DNA of 64,000 nt, taken from assembly GCA_002702065.1 (NCBI GenBank), contig NZXX01000013.1:62001-126000 (forward strand), read 5' to 3'. The notes under the pieces are model-generated. The model made no database searches. It saw nothing but the letters and a program-made list of their open reading frames with translations, and was not told the origin of the DNA. Shown piece by piece: positions 52,678 to 60,324 of the stretch (position 1 is the first letter of the stretch; each line of letters starts with the position of its first letter). A program made the translations under genes and the position numbers. The DNA comes from Anaerolineaceae bacterium. GTDB taxonomy: Bacteria; Chloroflexota; Anaerolineae; Aggregatilineales; Phototrophicaceae.

Positions 52678-53448
52678 TCAGGCGGCTTTGCGGTTGTAGA
52701 CGCGCATCGCAAACAGGTAGGCGACGATCAGTATGCCGCAGCACCACGCGAGCGCAACCCAGATTTCGCTGCCGACAGGTTGCCCGGTCAGCAAGGCGCG
52801 GATAGCCTCCACGATGGCCGTTACAGGCTGATTTTCGGCAAACACACGCACGACGGTTGGCATTGAATCCGTCGGGACAAATGCCGAGCTGATAAAGGGC
52901 AGGAAGATGAGCGGGTAGGAAAAGGCGCCTGCCCCATCCACCGTTTTTGCAGACAGCCCCGCAATGACCGCGATCCACGTCAACGCCAGCGTAAACAGCG
53001 CGAGTATGCCCGCCACGGCCAGCCACGACAGGATGTCTGCCGACGAGCGAAAGCCCATCACCAGCGCGACGAGAATAATGACGACAACCGAAATCGCGTT
53101 GGATACCAGTGAGGTCAGCACGTGCCCCCACAGCGGCGCCGACCGCGCAATCGGCATGGAGTGGAAACGTTCAAAGATGCCCCCCTGCATATCCATGAAC
53201 AGGCGATAAGCCGTATAGGCGATGCCGCTGGAGATGGCGATCAGCAGGATGCCCGGCAGCAGATAATTCACATAATTGTCGGTGCCGGTTTCAATCGCCC
53301 CACCGAACACATAGACAAACAGCAGCATAAACGCAATCGGCATAATGGTGACGGTGATGATGGTGTCCATGCTGCGAAAGATATGGCGCATGGAACGTCC
53401 GAGCATGACGCTCATATCGCTGAAAAAATGTTTCCTGATGGGTTCCAT
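52678..53448 (-). CDS. ABC-2-type exporter permease, DrrB-like
   Basis: 256 aa with six helices. MLGRSMRHIFRSMDTIITVT leads into helix 1, and the ABC-2 core includes GGIFERFHSMPIARSAPLWG and FLPFISSAFVPTDSMPTVVR, the last matching the DrrB-like signature. With the adjacent ATPase it would export a drug, lipid or other hydrophobic compound. It begins directly after the ATPase stop codon. Confidence 0.93.
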   Translation of the reverse strand: MEPIRKHFFSDMSVMLGRSMRHIFRSMDTIITVTIMPIAFMLLFVYVFGGAIETGTDNYVNYLLPGILLIAISSGIAYTAYRLFMDMQGGIFERFHSMPIARSAPLWGHVLTSLVSNAISVVVIILVALVMGFRSSADILSWLAVAGILALFTLALTWIAVIAGLSAKTVDGAGAFSYPLIFLPFISSAFVPTDSMPTVVRVFAENQPVTAIVEAIRALLTGQPVGSEIWVALAWCCGILIVAYLFAMRVYNRKAA

Positions 53449-54210
53449 TTATGGCTTCTCCTTTTTGCCAATGATGGCGAGGAAAATCTCCTCCAGTGTC
53501 GGCTGCTTCTCCACGTACTCCACCGTTGCAGGTGGGAACATCCTTTTCAAGTCTTCAAGGGTGCCGTTGGCGATTATTTTGCCTTCGTGCAAGATGGCAA
53601 TTCGGTCGGCAAGCTGCTCTGCTTCTTCCAGATACTGGGTCGTCAGAAACACAGTCGTACCGTTATGCGCCAGCTCTCTGATCATTTTCCAAACCTCAAG
53701 GCGTGCTTCGGGGTCCAGCCCGGTGGTTGGCTCGTCCAGGAAGATAAGCTGCGGTTGACCGACCAGACTCATGGCAATGTCCAGCCGGCGGCGCATACCG
53801 CCCGAATAGGTGGCGACACTGCGGTCGGCAGCGTCGGTCAGGCCGAAGCGATTTAACAGATCATCAGCAACCTGACGCGCATTTTTGAGGTGCCGCAGCC
53901 GGGCGATCATGACCAGATTTTCGCGCCCGGTCAGGATCTCATCGACGGCGGCGAACTGCCCTGTCAGGCTGATCGACTGCCGCACCGAGTCGGGATTCGC
54001 CCCAACCTCGAAGCCGTTAACCACCGCCGTTCCGCTGTCGGGCTTGAGCAGCGTGGTGAGAATTTTGACAATCGTCGTCTTGCCCGCACCGTTAGAGCCG
54101 AGCAGGGCGAAAATGCTGCCCGGTTTCACCTCAAAATCCACACCTCTCAGCACGTGTAACTGTTTGAAGGACTTTTGCAGCCCCTTCACCTGAATTGCCT
54201 GATTGTGCAT
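53449..54210 (-). CDS. ABC exporter ATP-binding protein, DrrA-like
   Basis: 253 aa. Walker A FALLGSNGAGKTTIVKIL, signature YSGGMRRRLDIAMSLVG, Walker B LIFLDEPTTGLDPEA, H-loop VFLTTQYLEEAEQLADRI (TTQYLEEA is typical of DrrA). The ORF starts six codons too early; AAAGGAGG supports 54210. Divergent from the MarR-type gene, with paired inverted repeats between them, so the exporter is likely under that regulator. Confidence 0.94.
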   Translation of the reverse strand: MHNQAIQVKGLQKSFKQLHVLRGVDFEVKPGSIFALLGSNGAGKTTIVKILTTLLKPDSGTAVVNGFEVGANPDSVRQSISLTGQFAAVDEILTGRENLVMIARLRHLKNARQVADDLLNRFGLTDAADRSVATYSGGMRRRLDIAMSLVGQPQLIFLDEPTTGLDPEARLEVWKMIRELAHNGTTVFLTTQYLEEAEQLADRIAILHEGKIIANGTLEDLKRMFPPATVEYVEKQPTLEEIFLAIIGKKEKP

Positions 54211-54246
54211 GCGTGCCTCCTTTGGCATCCCTCTGGCAATTTCCTG

Positions 54247-54255
54247 TGCTATAAT
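54247..54255 (+). promoter_or_regulatory. Extended -10 (TGCTATAAT) candidate for the MarR-type gene
   Basis: TGCTATAAT fits an extended -10 (TGnTATAAT) 114 bp before the regulator start. It sits beside the inverted repeats, so a bound regulator could block it. Confidence 0.35.
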
Positions 54256-54262
54256 GCTTTCA

Positions 54263-54309
54263 ACTTGAATATCCAGCTAACACCCCATCATATAACTGGA
54301 TAAACAAGT
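54263..54309. promoter_or_regulatory. Long inverted repeat between the exporter and MarR-type genes
   Basis: ACTTGAATATCCAG (54263-54276) and CTGGATAAACAAGT (54296-54309) are inverted copies matching at 12 of 14 positions, with a 19-bp spacer. A likely operator for the divergent regulator. Confidence 0.5.
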
Positions 54310-54326
54310 TTAATTATCTAATTTAC

Positions 54327-54339
54327 CTTGATAGTCAAG
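54327..54339. promoter_or_regulatory. CTTGA-TAG-TCAAG palindrome
   Basis: A perfect 5-3-5 inverted repeat 30 bp before the MarR-type start. It shares the CTTGA/TCAAG arm with the longer inverted repeat next to it, consistent with two sites for one regulator. Confidence 0.5.
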
Positions 54340-54368
54340 TTATTTAACTATACGCGGAGAAAGCAGCA

Positions 54369-55466
54369 TTGTCAATGGGTTCTCAGAAAAAACAGTCGGC
54401 GGTCGTCGAGCAACTCGTTCGCGAGCTGCGGCAGGGTCACGGGCTGGGGGCCTCCTTCTTCCGGGCGGCGGCGGCACAAGCCGAGATGACAGACACCGAT
54501 ATGCAGGTCATCGACATTCTGGAGACGACTGGCGAAGCGACTGCCGGTGAGCTTGCCAGCCTCATGGCACTGTCAACCGGGACCTTTACGGCTATTCTTA
54601 AACGATTGGAGAATGCCGGGCTGGTGCGGCGGGAGCGCGACCCGAATGATGGCCGGCGCGTGATCGTAAAACTGGCGACCGGCGCAGATAGCAAACCAGA
54701 CATCGCCCTTCTGTTTGCTTCCCTCAGCGACGTATGGGCAGAACTGGCGGCACAGTACGATGATGAGCAGAAGGCCGTGCTGCTGGACTTCCTTCAGCGC
54801 AGCAACGCGCTGGCCAGGGAGGAAATCGCGCTGATGCGGGAAGAACCGGTGTCGAGCGAGGGCATATCCGCCGCCCCACTCGGCAGCCTGGAACACGCCC
54901 AGCTCGTCATCTCGTCCGATACGTTCGGGCTGAACCTGCGCGCGGAAGACCTCAGCGATGCGCTCTACCACGCCCGGTTCGAGGGGCCTGTGCCGGATGT
55001 GAAGGTCAAAGAGGGCGTCGTGACCATCCGCTATCCGCGTCGTCTGTGGCTGCCCGGCCTCAAGAAGCGGGCCGCAGAGGTGACACTCAGCGTCGCCATC
55101 CCCTGGCAAATCGTGCTTCAGGGCGGCGCATCGGAGATAACGGCTGAATTGGGCAATCTCAATCTCGTCTCGCTCGAACTGAAAGGCGGCGCCCATTCCG
55201 CCCGGCTCGAACTGCCTGCGCCTGCCGGTGTCGTGCCGGTGCGGATAAGCGGTGGCGCATCAGAAACGACGATTCGACGCCCCGCCGGGACCGCCGCCCG
55301 CGTTCACCTGAAAGGCTGGGCCTCCGAGTTTGTTTTCGATGATCAAACATTTAGCGCGGTGGGCAATGATGTGCGGTTGCAAAGTCAAGGCTTTGATTCG
55401 GCTGGTCCATTTTATGACATCGAGGTGGACAGCTCCGCCAGCCAGCTCACGATCACCACGGACTGA
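54369..55466 (+). CDS. MarR-type regulator fused to a beta-rich C-terminal domain
   Basis: 365 aa. Residues 1-165 are a MarR winged helix: MTDTDMQVIDILETTGEATA, ELASLMALSTGTFTAILKRL, ENAGLVRRERDPNDGRR. After a linker, residues about 180-365 form a repetitive beta-rich domain with short Gly/Ala turns (LQGGASEITAELGNL, LKGGAHSARLELPAP, ISGGASETTIRRPAG, LKGWASEFVFDDQTF), like DUF4097/beta-helix adhesin repeats. Such a tail is not part of a normal MarR protein. A TTG start with GGAGA eight bases upstream is favoured; the ATG at 54375 is possible. It is divergent from the DrrAB genes. Confidence 0.85.
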   Translation: MSMGSQKKQSAVVEQLVRELRQGHGLGASFFRAAAAQAEMTDTDMQVIDILETTGEATAGELASLMALSTGTFTAILKRLENAGLVRRERDPNDGRRVIVKLATGADSKPDIALLFASLSDVWAELAAQYDDEQKAVLLDFLQRSNALAREEIALMREEPVSSEGISAAPLGSLEHAQLVISSDTFGLNLRAEDLSDALYHARFEGPVPDVKVKEGVVTIRYPRRLWLPGLKKRAAEVTLSVAIPWQIVLQGGASEITAELGNLNLVSLELKGGAHSARLELPAPAGVVPVRISGGASETTIRRPAGTAARVHLKGWASEFVFDDQTFSAVGNDVRLQSQGFDSAGPFYDIEVDSSASQLTITTD

Positions 55467-55536
55467 TACTGCCAAATGGCAGCTTGTGGACGCGAAGGCG
55501 GCTTACACCCGCCTGCACTCAGCGCATGGCCTGGGC

Positions 55537-55542
55537 TATAAT
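55537..55542 (+). promoter_or_regulatory. TATAAT -10 candidate upstream of the enolase-family gene
   Basis: A consensus TATAAT (in GGGCTATAATC) lies 62 bases before the ATG at 55604. No convincing -35 element was seen. Confidence 0.3.
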
Positions 55543-55603
55543 CACCGGCATTGACTGCTTTAGGCAGCATTGCCAGAAAAACTTATTTGAGGAGTCCGGC
55601 TTT

Positions 55604-56803
55604 ATGAAAATAGATCGTGTGCGCGCGCTCCACCTGGGCGGCCAGTGGGATTATCACGAACCGCTGGGCGAAGCCAGTATGACACGCCCGGTCCACATTT
55701 ACCCCGAACTGAAGCAGCGGGAACGTCGCTGGCCGATTGCGGATTTGTCGTCCGGGCCGCCCTACCCCGTCGAGGCGCACTTTCTGGTCATCGACACCGA
55801 CGCAGGCGCCAGCGGGATGTTCGGGCCGATCAGCAGCGAAGATATTTTCCATATCGAGCGCTACTTTGCCGAACTGCTGATCGACGAAAACCCGCACGCC
55901 GTCGAACGCATCTGGGACAAGATGTACCGCCATGCCATTCACGGGCGCAAAGGCACGCCGATGATGGCGCTGAGCAAGGTTGATCTGGCGCTGTGGGACC
56001 TGAAAGGCAGGCTGCTGGATGCACCGGTGTATGTTCTGCTGGGCGGGCCCTCGCGCAGCCGGATCCGCGCCTACGCCTCCATGCTCGGTTACTCGGTTGA
56101 GCCGGACATGGTGGCCGAACGGGCGAAACAGGTGATCGCCAACGGCTTTACCGCCATCAAGTGGTTTCTGCCGTGCGACCCCAAAGACGGCGAGCCCGGC
56201 CTGCGCCGCAACCTGACCGTCATCGGCGCTGCACGTGATGCTGCCGGGCCGGATGTCGACCTGATGTTTGACGCGTGGAACAGCTGGGATGTGCCCTATA
56301 CGCTGCGGCTGGCGGAGATGGCGGCAGAATATCGCCCGTACTGGTTTGAAGAACCGGTCATGGCGGATATGATCCCGCAGTATGCCGAGCTGCGCCGTTC
56401 TGTGCGCGGTGTTCGCATTTCCGGCGGCGAACATGAGTATACGCGCTGGGGCATCAAAGCGCTGCTGGATGCCGAAGCGGTCCATATCCTGCAACCCGAC
56501 GTGACCTGGGCGGGCGGCCTGACCGAGATGACCAAAATCTGCGCGCTGGCGTCGGCGGCGAATATCCCGGTCATCCCGCATCACGGCGAGTGGGCCTCGA
56601 CGCATCTGATCGGCGCGCAAACCCTGACCACCTGCCCCATGCAGGAATGGCTGTTCCAGGCAGGCCGTTATACCAATGTCTTCCGCAAGCACAAACTGGA
56701 ACCGGTGAACGGGTACATCGACCTGCCCGACATCCCCGGCCTGTGCACCGACCTGCCTGAAACCGGCATCGAGACAATGGAAGAGCGCGTGCTGGCGTCG
56801 TAA
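55604..56803 (+). CDS. Enolase-superfamily dehydratase, L-rhamnonate dehydratase-like
   Basis: 399 aa mandelate racemase/muconate lactonizing family protein. The N-terminal capping domain is followed by the barrel with GFTAIKWFLPCD, metal ligands in VDLMFDAWNSWD (Asp), PYWFEEPVMADM (Glu) and RISGGEHEYTRWGIKA (Glu), and a catalytic His in VIPHHGEWAST. The SGGEHEYTRWG segment is the form found in L-rhamnonate dehydratases, which turn L-rhamnonate into 2-keto-3-deoxy-L-rhamnonate. The ORF-track start is 40 codons early; GAGGAG supports 55604. It precedes a sugar ABC importer. Confidence 0.85.
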   Translation: MKIDRVRALHLGGQWDYHEPLGEASMTRPVHIYPELKQRERRWPIADLSSGPPYPVEAHFLVIDTDAGASGMFGPISSEDIFHIERYFAELLIDENPHAVERIWDKMYRHAIHGRKGTPMMALSKVDLALWDLKGRLLDAPVYVLLGGPSRSRIRAYASMLGYSVEPDMVAERAKQVIANGFTAIKWFLPCDPKDGEPGLRRNLTVIGAARDAAGPDVDLMFDAWNSWDVPYTLRLAEMAAEYRPYWFEEPVMADMIPQYAELRRSVRGVRISGGEHEYTRWGIKALLDAEAVHILQPDVTWAGGLTEMTKICALASAANIPVIPHHGEWASTHLIGAQTLTTCPMQEWLFQAGRYTNVFRKHKLEPVNGYIDLPDIPGLCTDLPETGIETMEERVLAS

Positions 56804-56936
56804 TACCATGAGGCCAATAAGCCCACCGGCAAGTGTCAGCCAGGGGGAAACGCGGTACACTACCTTTCGGACACAGTTACAAAATCAACAATCTACAGGC
56901 ACGCGGTCACGTTTTTCGTCGGCCAGCATACGCTTC

Positions 56937-56944
56937 AGGAGGTG
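56937..56944 (+). promoter_or_regulatory. AGGAGGTG leader element upstream of SBP gene, copy b
   Basis: AGGAGGTG begins 78 bases before the SBP start at 57015, which has its own GAGGAT site. A six-codon ORF (MHDSLS, 56970-56990) lies in between. Compare 12206 and the minus-strand copy at 49041-49053. Confidence 0.4.
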
Positions 56945-57014
56945 CAACCGCCACAAATCCCAGCGCAATATGCATGATTCTCTTTCTTAAATTACCTTAT
57001 GAGGATAGTTCAAC

Positions 57015-58355
57015 ATGCACGCCAAGAAATTTTCGTTACTTATCCTGTTGTTGATCCTTGCGCTATCATTCCCTGCTGCTGCCCAGGAAGATATTGAACT
57101 CGATTTCTGGACCTGGAAGATTTTCCACGTCCCTGGCCTGGAAGCGGTTGCCGCCAACTTTGAAGCCGAAACCGGCATCAAGGTCAATATCGAAGCCTAT
57201 AACCCCGACGAGGTTTACCGTACCCGCATCACAACGGCAGCACAGTCCGACGAGCTGCCGGACATCCTCTCATACTGGTCCGGCGGCCAGTGGGAGCTGG
57301 CGGCAACGGATAACCTGGTCGAATTAACCGACCTGGTTGATGAGGAATGGCAGGGCACCTTCTTGCCCGCCACCTACGACCTGCGCTCGGTCATGACCCA
57401 GGACACCTACGACAACTGCCAGGGTGATGCCGACTGCACCTTCAGCAATATCGAGGTGGGCCAGTCCTACAGTGTGCCGTATCTGGCGGGGCAGGCCTTC
57501 TTTGTCTATGGCAACAAGGCCCTGATGGAAGAAGCCGGGCTGGACCCGAACACACCCCCGGCCACCGCCGAAGAGTGGCTGGACATGATGAAGACCATCA
57601 ACGAAGAAACCGGTGTTCCTGGCCTGGTGACCGGTGTCCAGAATGCGGACGTGCTGAACTTCTGGCTGTTTAACCCCATGCTGATCACCAGCTGCGGCCC
57701 GGAAACCTATGACGCCATTTACCGGGGCGAGATGAGCTTCACGGAGCCATGTGCCCTCAACGTGCTGGAATGGATCAACGAGATCAGCGTCAATGACCTG
57801 TGGATGCCGGGCATCCTCAGCACCAATATCGACCCGGCGGATGTGGCTTTTGCGCAGGAACGCGCCGCTTTCGACATTGGCGGCACGTACACGCTGGGTT
57901 TCCTGATCGAACAGGGCATGGACCCGGACAACCTGATTTCGTTCCCGGTGCCGCCGCTGGCCGATTCTGCCCTGCCGGTGCTGGAAATCGCCCCTGCCCC
58001 CCTCATCGACGCCATGGTGACGACAGACAGCGATCATCCCGAAGAAGCGCTGCAATTCCTGCGCTTCCTGACCTCGGCGGAACAGATGGAAATATTCGCC
58101 AAAACGGTTGGTGACCTGCCTGCTGTGTCCGTCTCAGCCGACCCCGAACGGGTTGGCAACGTCATGCCGGGCCTGCTCAACGCCATCAGCGAATATTCAC
58201 CGTTCCAGGATGCCACCGCGCCCCAGCTGGACGATATGCGTGATGTCCTGAAACTCGGCCTGCAACAATTCATCCTCGGCGAAATCACGCCAGCGGAACT
58301 CGCCGCCAACGTCGATGCCGCCAATGCGTCTGCCTGGGCAGAACGCGCCGAATAA
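57015..58355 (+). CDS. Sugar ABC transporter substrate-binding protein
   Basis: 446 aa SBP_bac_1-type protein. The signal peptide ends LSFPAAA|QEDIE, without lipobox. Mature motifs: LDFWTWKIFHVPGLEAVAAN, QSDELPDILSYWSGGQWEL, SVPYLAGQAFFVYGNKALME and ERAAFDIGGTYTLGFLIEQG. Two Cys (DNCQGDADC) near residue 137 could form a disulfide. It is followed by two permeases. A long stem-loop separates it from them, consistent with higher SBP expression. The ligand may be a rhamnose-containing or similar saccharide given the upstream gene, but this is inferred. Confidence 0.94.
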   Translation: MHAKKFSLLILLLILALSFPAAAQEDIELDFWTWKIFHVPGLEAVAANFEAETGIKVNIEAYNPDEVYRTRITTAAQSDELPDILSYWSGGQWELAATDNLVELTDLVDEEWQGTFLPATYDLRSVMTQDTYDNCQGDADCTFSNIEVGQSYSVPYLAGQAFFVYGNKALMEEAGLDPNTPPATAEEWLDMMKTINEETGVPGLVTGVQNADVLNFWLFNPMLITSCGPETYDAIYRGEMSFTEPCALNVLEWINEISVNDLWMPGILSTNIDPADVAFAQERAAFDIGGTYTLGFLIEQGMDPDNLISFPVPPLADSALPVLEIAPAPLIDAMVTTDSDHPEEALQFLRFLTSAEQMEIFAKTVGDLPAVSVSADPERVGNVMPGLLNAISEYSPFQDATAPQLDDMRDVLKLGLQQFILGEITPAELAANVDAANASAWAERAE

Positions 58356-58386
58356 GTCTATCCCGCAGCGTTCGGGACAGTTACCA

Positions 58387-58440
58387 ACAGGTGTGGTGGT
58401 ACGCCGTTCTGTGCCACTACACCCTGTTTGTCAGACGATA
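58387..58440 (+). terminator. Stem-loop attenuator between SBP and permease genes
   Basis: ACAGGTGTGGTGG pairs with CCACTACACCCTGT with one bulge and one mismatch, followed by TTTG. It sits 31 bp after the SBP stop, the same place as the stem-loop at 24989-25018 in the peptide operon. Confidence 0.5.
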
Positions 58441-58456
58441 GGGGATGAGATGAGCT

Positions 58457-59440
58457 ATGCAGCCTGAAGGCATATCAGTTCCAGCACAGGCCTATCACAG
58501 ACCGCAGCACCGCCTTATGAATGTCCTGAAAAAGAACGTCGGGTTCTTTTTTATTCTGCCGGCCCTGCTGCTGTTTCTGATCTTTGGCCTGTATACAGTG
58601 ATCTTCGCAGTCGTGCTCAGCTTCTTTCGCTGGAACGGCTTTGGCGATTTTTCGATTTTCCCGCCCCGCTGCGAGCTGCCGGAATGCGCATTTGTCGGCC
58701 TGGAGAATTTTCAGAATTTTCTGTACGACAACCCGGTCCAGTCACAGTTCTTCTGGCGGGCGTTGCAAAACAATATCATTATGGCGATTGCCGTCACCCT
58801 GGGCACGATTCTGATCGCCCTGCCGCTGGCGCTGGCGCTCAACCGGGCGGTGCGGGGGCAGTCCATCTACCGCACGCTGATGCTGCTGCCGATGGTCACA
58901 GCGGGCATCGCGGTGTTCTACGTGTGGTCCTTTATCTATGAGCCGGATGGCTCGTTGAATGCGATCCTCGAAGCGGTCGGTCTGGAGGCATTGCAAGCCC
59001 GACAAGGCTGGTTGGGGCAGCCGAACACGGCATTAGGGGCGCTGATCGTGGTGATGATCTGGGGGTCGGTGCCGTTTGCCATGATCCTGTATCTGGCCGG
59101 GCTCCAGACCATTGACCGCGACCTGTTCGAGGCTGCCGCTATCGACGGTGCCAATGGCTTTCAGGTCGTGTGGAACATCGTCTGGCCTCTGCTGCGGCCC
59201 ATCACGGTCATCATCGTCATCACCAATTTCAACAGCGTCATACAGGGGTACGAACAGGTCTACCTGATGACGAACGGCGGCCCGGCTGGCTATACCGAGG
59301 TTGTCGGCTTGCAGATATTCAACTACGGATTTGGCGATCAGCGCCAGCTTGGGATGGCAAGCGCCATGTCGTGGACTTTGTTCGTGCTGGCATTTGCCGT
59401 TGCGCTGATCAACCTGCGCTTCTTCCGTTCCCAGACGTAG
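58457..59440 (+). CDS. Sugar ABC transporter permease, MalF/UgpA type
   Basis: 327 aa, six helices. NVGFFFILPALLLFLIFGLY starts the channel, an outer loop has two Cys (PPRCELPECAFVGLENFQNF), and the ATPase-docking EAA loop is DLFEAAAIDGANGFQVVWNI. GGGGATGAG precedes the ATG; a second ATG 20 codons later (MNVLKKN) directly before helix 1 is possible. Pairs with the next gene; no ATPase in the locus. Confidence 0.94.
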   Translation: MQPEGISVPAQAYHRPQHRLMNVLKKNVGFFFILPALLLFLIFGLYTVIFAVVLSFFRWNGFGDFSIFPPRCELPECAFVGLENFQNFLYDNPVQSQFFWRALQNNIIMAIAVTLGTILIALPLALALNRAVRGQSIYRTLMLLPMVTAGIAVFYVWSFIYEPDGSLNAILEAVGLEALQARQGWLGQPNTALGALIVVMIWGSVPFAMILYLAGLQTIDRDLFEAAAIDGANGFQVVWNIVWPLLRPITVIIVITNFNSVIQGYEQVYLMTNGGPAGYTEVVGLQIFNYGFGDQRQLGMASAMSWTLFVLAFAVALINLRFFRSQT

Positions 59441-59450
59441 GAAAACGATT

Positions 59451-60308
59451 ATGGCGTTTGTGCGAAAATATCTTCCCAGTCAATTGATCTATTACGTGGT
59501 CCTCACCCTGTACGCGGCCCTCAGCGTCTACCCGTTTCTGTGGATGGTGTCCTCCTCGCTCAAATCCAACCGCGAGGTCTACCGGAACAAATCGCTGATC
59601 CCGGATGAACTGCGCCTGGATATTCTGGTCGACACCTGGAATGAACTCGAATTTTTCCGCTATTTTGTCAACAGTGCCATCATCTCGCTGGCGACCGTGC
59701 TTGGCATCATCCTGATCTATTCGCTGGCCGGTTATGGCTTCGCCAAAACGCAGTTCTGGGGTCGGGACAAGTTCTTCCTGTTTTTTCTGGCGGTGCTGCT
59801 GGTGCCGGGTGTGGCCGTGCTTATCCCGCTGGTGCAGCTGGTGCGTGCTTTGGGGCTGACAGGCAGCAATGCCAACCAGTTCTCGACCTACCTGGCGCTG
59901 ATCCTGCCGATGGTCAACGGCGCGGGGCCATTTGCGATCTTCTTCTTCCGCAACTTCTTTCGCTCGCTGCCCAACGAACTGAAGGATGCGGCCCGCGTGG
60001 ACGGGTGCAGCGAGTGGGGCATTTATTTCCGAATCTACCTGCCCCTCTCGACACCCGTCATCGCCACTGTCGGTATCCTGAACCTGATCGCCTCATGGAA
60101 TGCGTATATCCTGCCATCCATTCTGATCAACAACGACGACTGGTTCACGCTGCCGCTGAAACTGCGCGACCTGGACCTGCAAGCCGTGATTCAGTGGAAT
60201 GTGCGCATGGCCGGTTCCGTGATTATGGTCGTGCCCATTATCATCCTGTTTATCCTGCTTCAGCGTTACTACATTCGCGGGCTGACCGCAGGCGCGACCA
60301 AGGGCTAA
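59451..60308 (+). CDS. Sugar ABC transporter permease, MalG/UgpE type
   Basis: 285 aa. LIYYVVLTLYAALSVYPFLW is helix 1, and the EAA motif is ELKDAARVDGCSEWGIYFRI with YLPLSTPVIATVG. AGGAAAA lies before the ATG. It ends 16 bp from the convergent GH116-like gene. Confidence 0.94.
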   Translation: MAFVRKYLPSQLIYYVVLTLYAALSVYPFLWMVSSSLKSNREVYRNKSLIPDELRLDILVDTWNELEFFRYFVNSAIISLATVLGIILIYSLAGYGFAKTQFWGRDKFFLFFLAVLLVPGVAVLIPLVQLVRALGLTGSNANQFSTYLALILPMVNGAGPFAIFFFRNFFRSLPNELKDAARVDGCSEWGIYFRIYLPLSTPVIATVGILNLIASWNAYILPSILINNDDWFTLPLKLRDLDLQAVIQWNVRMAGSVIMVVPIIILFILLQRYYIRGLTAGATKG

Positions 60309-60324
60309 ACAACCGCAGCACGGC

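Noticed and set aside
54369-54377. ATG at 54375 as the MarR-type start
   Set aside because: Not excluded, but GGAGA is 14 bases away from it and eight from the TTG at 54369, so the TTG is preferred.
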